Shown in pieces: positions 46,161-61,818 of a DNA stretch of 64,000 nt. A program made the position numbers and the translations under genes. The notes below the pieces were generated by a model. It was not told the DNA's origin. It made no database searches and worked only from the letters and a program-made list of their open reading frames with translations. This stretch comes from Kibdelosporangium aridum. GTDB lineage: Bacteria > Actinomycetota > Actinomycetes > Mycobacteriales > Pseudonocardiaceae. Location of the stretch: positions 682,001 to 746,000 of the forward strand of contig NZ_FWXV01000002.1 of the NCBI RefSeq assembly GCF_900176515.1, in the 5' to 3' direction. Within the stretch, counting starts at the first letter, position 1. Each line of letters opens with the position of its first letter.

Positions 46161-46865
46161 ATGGTCGTCCACCTGGCGTTGACGGAGCTGCGGCTGCTGT
46201 TCCGCAAGAAGCTCACCCTGGTCTCGGTGCTGATCGTGCCCGCACTGCTGTGCTTCACGGCCTGGCAGTTGCGGGACATGCCCGCTTCGGACTGGCCGGC
46301 ACAACTTGGCTTCTCCTACGTCATGTTGCTCGGGTTGTCGGTGGTCCTGGTCAGCACGATGGTGTTCACGGCCCGCAGGCAATCGCTTGTCCTGCAACGG
46401 CTCCGCACCTCTGAGCTGACCGACAACGGCGTGTTCGCCGGGATCGCCGGACCGATCATGGTCGTCAGCATCGCGCAGATCGTGATCTACTTCGGGTTCA
46501 CGATGGCGATCGGCGCGCCCATGCCGTCACAGGTCGGCGTCGTCCTCATTGGACTGCTGCTCGGCCTGCCCGCGGCGTTGCTCGCGGGCATCGTGACGGC
46601 CGCGTTCTCCCGGAGTGTCGAAGCCACTCAGATCACCGTGATTCCGGTGCTGGCGCTGTCACTGGCAGGAGCCTTCCTGGCTCGGACCTCCGACGAGACA
46701 GTCGCCACCATTGCCTCCGCACTGCCCATGGCGAGCGCGGGGCACCTGGTGGCCGAGGGCTGGGCCGGGTCGACTCCAGTGGTCGCCCTGGTCGCCACGA
46801 TCGGGTGGTTGCTCGTGCTCGGGTTCGCGGCGCACCGGTTCTTCAAGTGGGAACCACGCCAGTAG
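46161..46865 (+). CDS. ABC-2 type transporter permease
   Basis: The 234-residue protein has six predicted membrane helices and starts MVVHLALTELRLLFRKKLTL, the usual ABC-2 N-terminus. The ATG lies two bases after the ATPase stop with GGAAAGG upstream; a GTG at 46155 overlapping that stop is an alternative. The substrate is unknown. Confidence 0.92.
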   Translation: MVVHLALTELRLLFRKKLTLVSVLIVPALLCFTAWQLRDMPASDWPAQLGFSYVMLLGLSVVLVSTMVFTARRQSLVLQRLRTSELTDNGVFAGIAGPIMVVSIAQIVIYFGFTMAIGAPMPSQVGVVLIGLLLGLPAALLAGIVTAAFSRSVEATQITVIPVLALSLAGAFLARTSDETVATIASALPMASAGHLVAEGWAGSTPVVALVATIGWLLVLGFAAHRFFKWEPRQ

Positions 46866-46870
46866 CAGCG

Positions 46871-46906
46871 TTGCCTTATATAAGCTGTGACTGTTAGATT
46901 GGCCGC
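46871..46906 (+). promoter_or_regulatory. Probable leaderless promoter with palindromic operator
   Basis: TTGCCT (46871-46876) and TAGATT (46895-46900) are 18 bp apart, and the -10 box ends exactly six bases before the ATG, so transcription should begin at the A of the start codon. There is no ribosome binding site. A perfect palindrome CTTATATAAG (46875-46884) lies between the two boxes and could bind a repressor. Confidence 0.5.
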
Positions 46907-47539
46907 ATGGATCTCATCGAGCAGATCGACGCCGTCCGCCGGACAGTCACAAAGCGCCAGGTCAACGCGGGCGAAGGACGGTCGATCGTCCTCGCCCAGT
47001 CGTACGACGCGGCGATCGAGGACGTCTGGGACGCGTGCACGAACCCCGAGCGCCTGGTGCGCTGGTTCGCGCCGGTCTCCGGCGAGCTGAAGCTCGGCGG
47101 CAGGTACGCGATCGAAGGCAACGCCAGCGGCACGGTCGAACGCTGCGATCCGCCCAAGAGCTTCGCGCTGACGTGGGAGTACGACGGGGTCACCAGCTGG
47201 GTCGAGGTGAAGCTGACCGCGGAGGCGAACGGGACCCGATTCGAACTGGAGCACACCATGCCGGTGAACGACCACTGGGAGCTCTACGGCCCAGGCGCGA
47301 GCGGCGTCGGCTGGGATCTGTCGCTGGCGAGCCTGGCGGCATATCTGGCCGAGAAGCCGTTGCCGCCAGAGGAAGAGTGGACCACCTCGCCCCAGGGCGC
47401 ACAGTTCGTGCGGGACAGCAGTTCGCGTTGGGGCGAGGCGGGCGTCGCCGGTGGCGAGGACCCGGAGTGGGCGCAGCCGGCGGCCGACCGTACGACCGCC
47501 GCCTACACGGAAACTACGGACGGAAACGATCAGCAGTGA
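46907..47539 (+). CDS. SRPBCC (AHSA1-like) family protein
   Basis: The 210-residue protein has a START/SRPBCC ligand-binding fold (about 25-150; SYDAAIEDVWDACTNPERLV, RWFAPVSGELKLGGRY, FALTWEYDGVTSWVEVKLT). Members bind small hydrophobic ligands, and many are paired with ArsR-type regulators, but none is adjacent here. The last 26 bases overlap the 3' end of the opposite gene. Confidence 0.88.
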   Translation: MDLIEQIDAVRRTVTKRQVNAGEGRSIVLAQSYDAAIEDVWDACTNPERLVRWFAPVSGELKLGGRYAIEGNASGTVERCDPPKSFALTWEYDGVTSWVEVKLTAEANGTRFELEHTMPVNDHWELYGPGASGVGWDLSLASLAAYLAEKPLPPEEEWTTSPQGAQFVRDSSSRWGEAGVAGGEDPEWAQPAADRTTAAYTETTDGNDQQ

Positions 47540-48453
47540 CTGACATGACGTACCGATCGTTCGGATACTCGTTCACGGTCCACATCTCGTCGGTGGACGG
47601 TCGGTAGGTCATGTCCTCAGGGCCCATCATCCAAGTGCCCTCGTAGATGGTGGCGAGCTTGCCCGGCTGCCAGACGAGCAGGTCGCCGCGCTTGTCCCTG
47701 CCGTTGCTGCGGGTGATGTAGTACCAGGACTTGTCAGGCCCTTCGCCGCCCTTGATGGCCGCGGCGCCCTGCATGGCCCGGATGTTGACCTGGTAGGCCC
47801 AGTCGGCGGTGGTGTCGGACAGTTCGCGGGTCTCGTAGTTGATGTTCCAGCGGAACAACCGTGAGCCGTCGCCAACCTCGTCGTACTCGGTGACGAGGAC
47901 GCTGTCCGGCGTCGTCGAACGGTCCAGTGAGATGGCCGAGAACCGGACGTTGTTGTTGTCACGCTCATAGGTGAACTTGCGCGGCAACACGTACTGATAG
48001 CCGTAGGCGTAGTACGTGCCGTCAGCCGCGCGGCCGATCTTGGTGTCGTCGGCCGTACCACGAGACCAAGACGACCTTGCGGTCCTGCCAGACCCCGGAG
48101 TCGAGGGCGTCGCTGCTCGTCGTAATGCCCTGCGGGTACCAGTCCGGCGTCTTGTCATCGCCCTCCTGCCACAGGAAGCCCGCCGCGAAGTTCGGCGTGA
48201 TCCGTTCCCCGTCCGCCGTGGGGATCCGGATGGCGGTCCGGTTTGCACTGTCCAAAACGGACTTGACGTCCGCGTTCGGCAGCGCGTTGACAAGCTTGGT
48301 GTAGTCCGCGTCGTTGGCCGAGCGGCGCAGTTTGAAGTCTGCCGCGTTGAGTTTCTTCGCCGTGTCGTCCGCCGCGGCAGCCGTCGGCACGGTCCCCAGT
48401 GTCATGACCATCAGACTGGCCACCGCGATCGCGGTGGCACGTAGTTCCTTCAC
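47514..48453 (-). pseudogene. Secreted protein gene interrupted by a frameshift
   Basis: A signal peptide (MKELRATAIAVASLMVMTLG, cleavage near TAAA) and about 130 codons run from 48453 to KVVLVSWY. The reading then continues in another frame as ADDTKIGRAADGTYYAYGYQ to a stop at 47514. The shift lies at about 48050-48057; one extra G in TACGGCC would explain it. The joined product would be about 312 residues and exported, with no family I recognise. It may be a true pseudogene or a sequencing error. Confidence 0.7.
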
Positions 48454-48527
48454 GGTCCAGGCATATCGAGTGAACAGTGGCTGAATCTACAGGCGCGCGG
48501 CAATCTCACAGGCCATGCATGGATCAG

Positions 48528-49043
48528 TCAGTGCGAAACCCGGTACAGGTCCCGCAGCACACCGATTTCGCCGCCGTGATGGCAAACCTCCCGAGTGATG
48601 TGCAGAACCAGTGCGGCGAACGGATGCTCGGCCCATGGCCCCTCGGCCTCGCCCACCGGAGCTGCCAGGTCAACGGTCTTCACGCCGTCGACCCAGGCTT
48701 CGTACGTATCGCGCAGCATTGTCACTGCCGTTTCCGCGTTTCCCGGCCACGAAACGGTTTCCATGGTCAGCGACCCGTCGCCGAAGTGCGCGCTGGCGCG
48801 TAGCCCGAAACACCCGATCGCGATGTGCGAAAGGCGCCACGCGATCGTGGTCACCGGCGGCGGTTCAGGCGCCGGGTATTGCCAGTCGGCAAGGAAAGAG
48901 CCATCGGGCTGTTTGCGGATGCTCCACATGTTCTCGACGGGTTCCCAGAAATACTCCTCGTCGGTGAGGCCCTGCACACGCGGCCACAGGTTCTGGTCCC
49001 AGTAGAACTCGAGTTGGCTGAGTAGCTGTTCACGCCAGTTCAT
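48528..49043 (-). CDS. DinB family protein
   Basis: The 171-residue four-helix protein starts MNWREQLLSQLEFYWDQNLW and has metal-binding His positions HIAIG (about 72), HITREVCHHGGEIGVLRDLY (about 147-166). DinB-like enzymes are metal-dependent, sometimes mycothiol-dependent, transferases. It is divergent from the HTH gene, a common pairing. Confidence 0.88.
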   Translation of the reverse strand: MNWREQLLSQLEFYWDQNLWPRVQGLTDEEYFWEPVENMWSIRKQPDGSFLADWQYPAPEPPPVTTIAWRLSHIAIGCFGLRASAHFGDGSLTMETVSWPGNAETAVTMLRDTYEAWVDGVKTVDLAAPVGEAEGPWAEHPFAALVLHITREVCHHGGEIGVLRDLYRVSH

Positions 49044-49100
49044 ACGATCGACGCTAACGTGAGGTCACCGACAGGGCTGTGTCGGTGATCGGAGGTTGTT

Positions 49101-49442
49101 GTGGAGCCGATGGTCGAACGCCAGCACGCCCTGATCGAGCAGTTGCGCGCCCGCGCACCCCGCCTGACCAGCGCGCAAACGCTTGCCGCGGACCTTGGCG
49201 TGAGCACGCGGACAATCGAGCGTGACGTGGCCCGGTTGCGCGACGCCGGGCTGCCCCTACGGATCCAGACCGGCCCCGGCGGCGGCTACTCGATCGACGC
49301 CCGCTCCCTGCTGCCACCGATCCAGCTCACCCCAGGCGAGGCCTCGGCTTTGGTCACCGCGATCGTGGCAGTCGGCCCGTTCAGCTCGGCAACAGCCCAG
49401 AGCGCACTGCAGAAATTGCTCACCGCACTACGCCCTGATTGA
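49101..49442 (+). CDS. Short HTH (DeoR/YafY-type) regulator lacking the WYL domain
   Basis: The 113-residue protein starts at GTG with GGAGG ten bases upstream. Residues 8-65 form the HTH_11 winged helix (ALIEQLRARAPRLTSAQTLA, VSTRTIERDVARLRDAGLPL, GGGYSIDARSLLPP). The linker then stops at LLTALRPD, where full-length relatives continue for about 200 residues with a WYL sensor domain. It is probably truncated, or a stand-alone repressor of the divergent dinB-like gene. Confidence 0.8.
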   Translation: MEPMVERQHALIEQLRARAPRLTSAQTLAADLGVSTRTIERDVARLRDAGLPLRIQTGPGGGYSIDARSLLPPIQLTPGEASALVTAIVAVGPFSSATAQSALQKLLTALRPD

Positions 49443-49544
49443 CAGACCCAGCCGCTCCCGGATCAGCGCTTTCACGCCATCAGCGGAAACGACGTCAGCC
49501 GGTTCCTCGCCGGTCCGCAAGGTCTCCTCGGCCCGTTGGAGCAT
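49428..49544 (-). CDS. Small ORF or gene remnant after rpoC
   Basis: ATG at 49542-49544 opens 38 codons (MLQRAEETLRTGEEPADVVS, then ADGVKALIRERLGLSIRA). The frame is also open upstream to about 49600 with CRSCPRRDPEAHRR and no start codon, so it may be the tail of a decayed gene. Codon choice looks coding. Its 3' end overlaps that of the HTH gene. No family is recognised. Confidence 0.3.
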   Translation of the reverse strand: MLQRAEETLRTGEEPADVVSADGVKALIRERLGLSIRA

Positions 49545-49596
49545 GCGGCGATGTGCTTCCGGGTCACGTCGCGGACAGGACCGACACCGCTCATGA

Positions 49597-49632
49597 CGAA
49601 GGCCCCCAGTGCGGGTGCACTGGGGGCCTTCG
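49597..49632. terminator. Terminator hairpin after rpoC
   Basis: A perfect 16-bp stem, CGAAGGCCCCCAGTGC (49597-49612) with GCACTGGGGGCCTTCG (49617-49632), has a 4-nt loop and lies 16 bases after the rpoC stop. T-tracts are poor on both sides. Confidence 0.85.
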
Positions 49633-49647
49633 CTTTCCTAACTAGCT

Positions 49648-53547
<3,900 letters not shown>

Positions 53548-53597
53548 GTCGGTTCTTCTCCCCTTTGGTTGAAGACAGCATGTTCGGGGGGATCAGG

Positions 53598-53627
53598 CGA
53601 GGTGAGGGCCTGGTGACCCTCACCTCG
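53598..53627 (-). promoter_or_regulatory. Stem-loop between rpoB and rpoC
   Basis: A perfect 11-bp stem, CGAGGTGAGGG (53598-53608) with CCCTCACCTCG (53617-53627), has an 8-nt loop and no T-tract. It is likely a processing or stability element in the cotranscript. Confidence 0.5.
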
Positions 53628-53633
53628 GCGAGG

Positions 53634-57119
<3,486 letters not shown>

Positions 57120-57157
57120 GATGCGTCCTTCCAGGGACTATGAGCGGTTGAGCGGCC

Positions 57158-57187
57158 GCGCTAGCAGGCAACTAACGCAACTGTCAA
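57158..57187 (-). promoter_or_regulatory. Second possible rpoB promoter
   Basis: A perfect TTGACA (57182-57187, minus strand) is followed after 18 bp by TAGCGC (57158-57163). The -10 is weak, but the site lies only about 40 bp from the ATG, so a short-leader transcript is possible. Confidence 0.35.
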
Positions 57188-57255
57188 GGGTGCTTGATGC
57201 CCAGCATCCTAGCTCTCGGGTAAGGGCGCACGGAAAGTGGGCAGAGCAAAGACGC

Positions 57256-57284
57256 AGTCTAGCCAAACAAGCGGCGACTGTCCA
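57256..57284 (-). promoter_or_regulatory. Main rpoB promoter
   Basis: On the minus strand TGGACA (57279-57284) and TAGACT (57256-57261) are exactly 17 bp apart, close to the actinobacterial housekeeping consensus. The transcript would carry a leader of about 130 nt before rpoB. Confidence 0.65.
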
Positions 57285-57402
57285 GGGGCCACAGAACGGG
57301 CCCCCCGCTCACGACAACAGCGTGACCCTGACCGGTTCTCCAGTCAAGGGGCCACGCGGTGTTCACCCACGTGGACCAGCAAATCCAAGCCTGTTGGACC
57401 AG

Positions 57403-57951
57403 CTAGCGGGCGATAGAGGCTACCAGGCGTTCGACCGTTTCGTTGATCAAGGGTGGGCACAGCGAGTGATACGGCACGCACAGATCCTTGAGCACTTCGC
57501 TGAGTGCGGCCTCGAAAGCGCGGACCCCGGGGGACGGAAAAGGTGACCGAGACCACACTACAAAGTCGTAGTCGGCGGCCTCCCAGGCGACCGTGTCCTC
57601 CACTCGGCGCATCACGTGATGCTGGACGTATTCGTGCCGGATCTTGCGGGCCGCCCGGTAGCGGGCGAGCTCGTCGAGCACGGGGCGCGCGGTGATCACC
57701 AGGTTGCTCGCCCGCACGGCGGCCGACTCCGCCATCCGCACGATCGTGATCGCGTCCTCAGCGGCCCGCCCGTCGACTTTCGCCAGTGCGTCGATCGACG
57801 ACTCAGGATCCGGATGGGACCTGGTGCCGATGGTCAACGTGGCCGGGCCCAGGTGCTTGGCCAGCGCGTCGACGATCTCCGTCTTGGCCGGGCTCGTCGC
57901 ACCGGCGACCGCGACCAGGGTGCCGCGGTGCGAGGGCAGGGCTATCTTCAT
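57403..57951 (-). CDS. P-loop-like protein of unknown function
   Basis: The 182-residue protein starts MKIALPSHRGTLVAVAGATS. The segment GATSPAKTE at 17-25 resembles a Walker A loop with Ala in place of the usual Gly before Lys-Thr. DYDFVVWSRSPFPSPG (about 126-141) looks like a later strand of a nucleotide-kinase fold. It could be a nucleoside-kinase or AAA_28-like ATP-binding protein. It is on the same strand as rpoB, upstream of it. Confidence 0.65.
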   Translation of the reverse strand: MKIALPSHRGTLVAVAGATSPAKTEIVDALAKHLGPATLTIGTRSHPDPESSIDALAKVDGRAAEDAITIVRMAESAAVRASNLVITARPVLDELARYRAARKIRHEYVQHHVMRRVEDTVAWEAADYDFVVWSRSPFPSPGVRAFEAALSEVLKDLCVPYHSLCPPLINETVERLVASIAR

Positions 57952-58167
57952 TGTGCGCGGGAGACTACCGTCCGTTGCCCCCGTTCACCGGCCGTCGCGC
58001 CCGCTGTTCACTCAACCGTGTCTGATGTTTTGTCATCGACGAACATTGCCTGGTTTTTGCATAACGGCCGTACGACAGAAACTGTTTCTCCCCGGTACGA
58101 CCTGCGCCTTTCGCTACCGCCCTTACCCGATGCTCTAGATACCCACTATTGGGAAAGTTCAATCCGC

Positions 58168-58752
58168 TTACGAAGTTGCCGCAGGTTCGGCGATTTCCGT
58201 GAGCGCGTCGACCACCCTTCGCAACCACTGGGTCAGATCACGATCGTGCTCGAAACGACCGGGAACCGCCTTGGGCATGGTGTGCCGGTGCGACTCAGTG
58301 CCCGCGGGCACCGGCATGACACCCGCGGCCACCCCGAAAACGACGCGCATGTTCGGAACGGCCGCCTGCCACGCTTCGATCTGATGACGTTCCCGCAGGA
58401 CAACGACACCGCCGCTCTCCGGCAGCGAGTCCAGCACGACCTGGGTTCCCGCGTAGAGCCAGCGCACCACGTCCGGCTCCCACCACAGCCGGATCAGCTC
58501 GGGCTCCTCGTCCGGAATGATCTCCCGCAATGCCGCGACCAATGGCGGATATTCGGCGGGCCGAGTGGCCAGTGGTAAGCCGATTGCCTCAGCGGTCGGG
58601 TCATCACTCGCGTATTTGGTATACCGCCACTCGAGCAACTCGCTATATCCAGCCATTTGCCTGCGCAGCCATGCCACCGCGTGCGGGCTGAAGACGCCGA
58701 TCAGCTCGTCACCGGCACGGTCCCAACAGACAGTGAGGTGCACAAGGTCCAC
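58168..58752 (-). CDS. Unknown protein, DUF2017-like
   Basis: The 194-residue cytosolic protein has no signal or membrane segment. The part from about 93 to 143 (VVRWLYAGTQVVLDSLPESG, then VVVLRERHQIEAWQAAVPNM) recalls the DUF2017 core (helix, L-P-x-G-G, then A-W-x-x-x-x-N-x-R-x-x-x-G), but the match is distant. No function is assigned. Confidence 0.6.
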   Translation of the reverse strand: MDLVHLTVCWDRAGDELIGVFSPHAVAWLRRQMAGYSELLEWRYTKYASDDPTAEAIGLPLATRPAEYPPLVAALREIIPDEEPELIRLWWEPDVVRWLYAGTQVVLDSLPESGGVVVLRERHQIEAWQAAVPNMRVVFGVAAGVMPVPAGTESHRHTMPKAVPGRFEHDRDLTQWLRRVVDALTEIAEPAATS

Positions 58753-58836
58753 GAATACCCGAGGATCAATTCCTACGCCACCGATTCATTGGGATTCTTA
58801 CGCCGCCGCGACGGATGCACTCGTCACCCCGCTCAT

Positions 58837-59128
58837 GTGTCCACCATTCCGACACCCCGTGTCCACCACTGCGACACCATGAAATTCCCGGCCTGGCGGC
58901 GCCGCGGGCGCGTTTCGCGGCGGCGAAAGCCAGCCACTGGCGAAAGTTGAGCCCCAAGCCGCCGAAAAAGTGCCTCGCGGCCGGGCAGAGACCGCCCAGT
59001 GCTGCCGCACTTGGACCCGCGACCTGTTCCGACACCCGTGTCCACCACTCCGGCACCACGAAATTCCCTCGCACGGTGCATCTCACGGTGCCGGAAAGTG
59101 CACCTCACCGTGCTGGTGTGGTGGACAC
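58837..59128. repeat. Intergenic repeat cluster 2 (GTGTCCACCA family)
   Basis: The 58753-59135 gap (383 bp) has no credible gene. It carries motif copies GTGTCCACCATTCCGACA (58837-58854), GTGTCCACCACTGCGACA (58859-58876), GTGTCCACCACTCCGGCA (59038-59055) and a diverged inverse at 59111-59128. A 40-bp direct repeat (58849-58889 and 59029-59068) ends in GAAATTCCC. These are the reverse complement of the units at 7.28-7.52 kb. The last unit is seven bases from the stop of the next minus-strand gene. Confidence 0.7.
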
Positions 59129-59135
59129 GCGGGGG

Positions 59136-60017
59136 TTACTTGGGGGTCTCGAAGAAGTCGAGCTTCACGATCTTCCATTTGCCGTCGACGCGCTGCATGT
59201 TCATCGCGAACTGGGTCGGGCCGCCGGACGGCTGCTTGTCCGCTCGGGTGCCGATCTGGTCGGCGAAGACCAGGACACGGGCTTCGTCGCCGGTCAGGCT
59301 GACCACGCCGACGCTGACCGGGTTGACCACGACCTGCAGTTTCTGGGTCTGGATCTCGGTCTCCAGTGCTTTCATCGACTTGTCGTACTGGTCGATCGCC
59401 TCACCGGCCAGGTATTCCTTGGCCCGCGCCGTCGCGCCGGCCATGTCGTCGAACTTGTACGACAGCACCGAGACCACCGCTGTGTTCGCGGCGCCCACCA
59501 CGTCCTTGGTCGTGTTGGCGTCCGACAGCACTTCGTTGCCAGCGCCGATCCGGGCGTCGCTGAGCTTCTGCATGAAGAAGAAACCCAGACCGCCCAGCAG
59601 CAACGCGACCACCACGAGCACCGCCGGGATCACCAGGTTCAGCGGTTCGGGCGAGGCGGGCTCCTCGGGCTCCTGCCAGACGTCCTCGTCCGTCTCGGGC
59701 TCCGAGAGCGTTCCGGAAGCCAAGGTCACCGTGGAAACCGGTTCCTCCTCGGGTGCCGGATCCTGCCCGCGAACCGCGCGCCGACGCTCACCCGGTGTCG
59801 GTTCCTCGTCGGGTTCCTGCCCACGAGCCGCGCGCCGACGCTCGCGCGGCGTCGGCTGCTCGGCTGGAGGGGCTTCCTCGCCGATCACGGGGACGTCGAG
59901 CGCGGGCGTGGCCTCTTCTTGCTCAGGCTGCTCTTGCTGGTCCGTGCGCCGGTGCAGGCCGGCGACCTTGGGGCGCCGGGCTGGCGGGGTGGCTGGACGG
60001 CGACGAGGGGGTGGCAC
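59136..60017 (-). CDS. Mce-associated membrane protein (large)
   Basis: The 293-residue protein has a long charged cytosolic N-terminus with a duplicated block (PTPRERRRAARGQEPDEEP and PTPGERRRAVRGQDP, about 55-88), one membrane helix at about 126-149, and a periplasmic domain of the Mce-associated (NTF2-like) type ending VDGKWKIVKLDFFETPK. Such Mam proteins stabilise Mce lipid importers. It is the last gene of the operon, 11 bp after its smaller relative. Confidence 0.82.
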   Translation of the reverse strand: MPPPRRRPATPPARRPKVAGLHRRTDQQEQPEQEEATPALDVPVIGEEAPPAEQPTPRERRRAARGQEPDEEPTPGERRRAVRGQDPAPEEEPVSTVTLASGTLSEPETDEDVWQEPEEPASPEPLNLVIPAVLVVVALLLGGLGFFFMQKLSDARIGAGNEVLSDANTTKDVVGAANTAVVSVLSYKFDDMAGATARAKEYLAGEAIDQYDKSMKALETEIQTQKLQVVVNPVSVGVVSLTGDEARVLVFADQIGTRADKQPSGGPTQFAMNMQRVDGKWKIVKLDFFETPK

Positions 60018-60028
60018 GGTCGATGTCC

Positions 60029-60562
60029 TTACTGCTGGCCGGTGGCGGAGTACGGGACCTGGCGCAGGGCGTTGACCTTCCAGCCGTTGTCGGTCTGGTC
60101 CAACGCGGCCTCGATGCGCAGCCGCTTGGTGGTCGGCGGCTTGTCGCTCTCCTTCACGGTCGTGTCCACCACGACCATGATCGTCGCGACCTTCTTCTGC
60201 AGGTTCACGTCGGTCACGGCGGTCTCCCGGACCGCTGCCGTGGTGACCACCTTGGCGTCGGAGATCCGCTTTTTGAAGGCGTCCTGGTTCTTGGCGTAGT
60301 CGTCGTGCACGGCGCCGGTCGACACGTCGAGGAACCGTTGGTACGTCGCGTCCACGTTGTTGAAGTCCAGCGAAGTCAGCGTCGCCACGGCCGCGGCGCC
60401 GGTCGTGCTGACTTCTTCGCGTGCGCGGCGCACGTCGGCGTCCTCACCGCTGGCGCTGGCCCACCAGATGCCGAAAACCGCTGCGAACGCGGCCGCGAGC
60501 ACGACCAGTGCGATCGAGCCGATCAGCACCCCGCGTTGAACAAGTGGGCGGTTCGTCGTCAT
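60029..60562 (-). CDS. Mce-associated membrane protein (small)
   Basis: The 177-residue protein starts MTTNRPLVQRGVLIGSIALV, with one membrane helix (about 12-32) and a periplasmic domain (ATLTSLDFNNVDATYQRFLD; NGWKVNALRQVPYS) matching the Mce-associated family. The ATG overlaps the mceF stop as ATGA; the longer open frame to 60853 lies inside mceF and is rejected. Confidence 0.85.
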   Translation of the reverse strand: MTTNRPLVQRGVLIGSIALVVLAAAFAAVFGIWWASASGEDADVRRAREEVSTTGAAAVATLTSLDFNNVDATYQRFLDVSTGAVHDDYAKNQDAFKKRISDAKVVTTAAVRETAVTDVNLQKKVATIMVVVDTTVKESDKPPTTKRLRIEAALDQTDNGWKVNALRQVPYSATGQQ

Positions 60563-61818
60563 GATCCTCCGAGCGTCTGAAGGAAGGTCAGCGGTCCCGG
60601 CTGCGTCGGCTGGCCGAGCACGCCGATCAACCCGCCGGACTGCTCCGCCAGCTGCTGCGCCGGCCTGCCCGCGTTGGCTTGGATCTGCGCCTGCGATGGT
60701 GCCGCGACCTTCCCACCGTACGGGGCGTTCTGCGAGCCGCGGACGTTGATCGGGCTGCCGACGGGCTCGGCGCAGTATGCCTTCTCGTTCGTCTCGACCG
60801 GCCGTTGGTCGTCGCCGGGGCGACGGGTGGTGCCTTCGTAGCCCTTCACGCACGGCGGCGGGTTGAAGATGTTCAACGCCAGGCCGAGGTGCGCGGTGCC
60901 GTCGTTCGGGGCGACGGTGTGGGCGCCGACCGCGACCACCGGGTAGGTCACCAGAGCTTGCTCAAGCCCGGCGTTGCGCGTGACCAGGATGTTCGACGTG
61001 GTCAGCAGGTTGGCCAGGACCACGCTCAGCCCGGTGCCCGACTCCCGGAGCAGACCGGTGACCTGCTCAGCCGCCTGCGGCGTCGCCGCGATCAGTCTGC
61101 GGATGTCGCCGTCCGAGTTCTTCAGCTGCTCGTTCAACAGCGCCAGGCTGTTGGAGAACGACTTGATGTTGCCGGACTCCAGGTTCTGCGTGTCCAGCAC
61201 GGTCCCGGCGTTGCGCAGCAGCTCGATCGTCTGCGGCAGGTTCTCCCGTGCGGCCTTGGTGAACTCGCCGGTCGAGTCGAGCAGCTGCGACAAGTCCGGT
61301 CCCGTGCCGGAGAAGGCCTTGTCCAGCTCGTCGACGACCGTCTTGAGCGAGTCGGTCGGCACCGACACGACGAGGTCGTCGAGGTCACGCAGGACCTGGT
61401 CGGTGGACAGCGGTGTCTTCGTCCGGTCGGCGAGGATCACCGAGTTCCCGGAGAGATACGGCCCGGCGTCCTTCTTGGGCTGCAGGTCCACGAACTGCTC
61501 ACCGACCGCGGACCGGTTGGCCACGACCGCCTGCAGGTCCATCGGGATCTGCGGGGCGTCCGGCTGGATGTCCAGGTCGACTTCGATGCCGTCGCGCGTC
61601 AGCCGGATCTCGCCGACCCGGCCGACCTGCACACCGCGGTACGTCACCTCGGCGTTGGTGAAGATCCCGCCGGAGTCGGCCAGCTGCAGCCGGACCGTGT
61701 AGCCGTCCCGGCCGAAGACCTTGCCGATGTCGGTGAACCGGAACAGCGCGTACACCACCGCGACGATCGCGATCACGAAGAACGCGATGATCTGCAGCCT
61801 CGTCCGCTTGGTCAGCAT
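60559..61818 (-). CDS. MceF-type Mce/MlaD protein
   Basis: This is a substrate-binding subunit of an Mce lipid transporter, anchored in the membrane with a periplasmic MlaD ring domain and helical barrel. The 419-residue product has an N-terminal helix (LQIIAFFVIAIVAVVYALF), an MlaD domain at about 38-115 (TYRGVQVGRVGEIRLTRDGI; RSAVGEQFVDL) and a long coiled region. As the last Mce gene after the lipoprotein, it corresponds to MceF by position. It overlaps mceE by seven bases. Confidence 0.9.
   Translation of the reverse strand: MLTKRTRLQIIAFFVIAIVAVVYALFRFTDIGKVFGRDGYTVRLQLADSGGIFTNAEVTYRGVQVGRVGEIRLTRDGIEVDLDIQPDAPQIPMDLQAVVANRSAVGEQFVDLQPKKDAGPYLSGNSVILADRTKTPLSTDQVLRDLDDLVVSVPTDSLKTVVDELDKAFSGTGPDLSQLLDSTGEFTKAARENLPQTIELLRNAGTVLDTQNLESGNIKSFSNSLALLNEQLKNSDGDIRRLIAATPQAAEQVTGLLRESGTGLSVVLANLLTTSNILVTRNAGLEQALVTYPVVAVGAHTVAPNDGTAHLGLALNIFNPPPCVKGYEGTTRRPGDDQRPVETNEKAYCAEPVGSPINVRGSQNAPYGGKVAAPSQAQIQANAGRPAQQLAEQSGGLIGVLGQPTQPGPLTFLQTLGGS

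Noticed and set aside
58766..59108. Overlapping minus-strand frames of about 90-105 codons in the second repeat cluster
   Set aside because: The translations only reflect the repeat motif (VDT.CRNGGHM-like runs) and have no ribosome binding sites.
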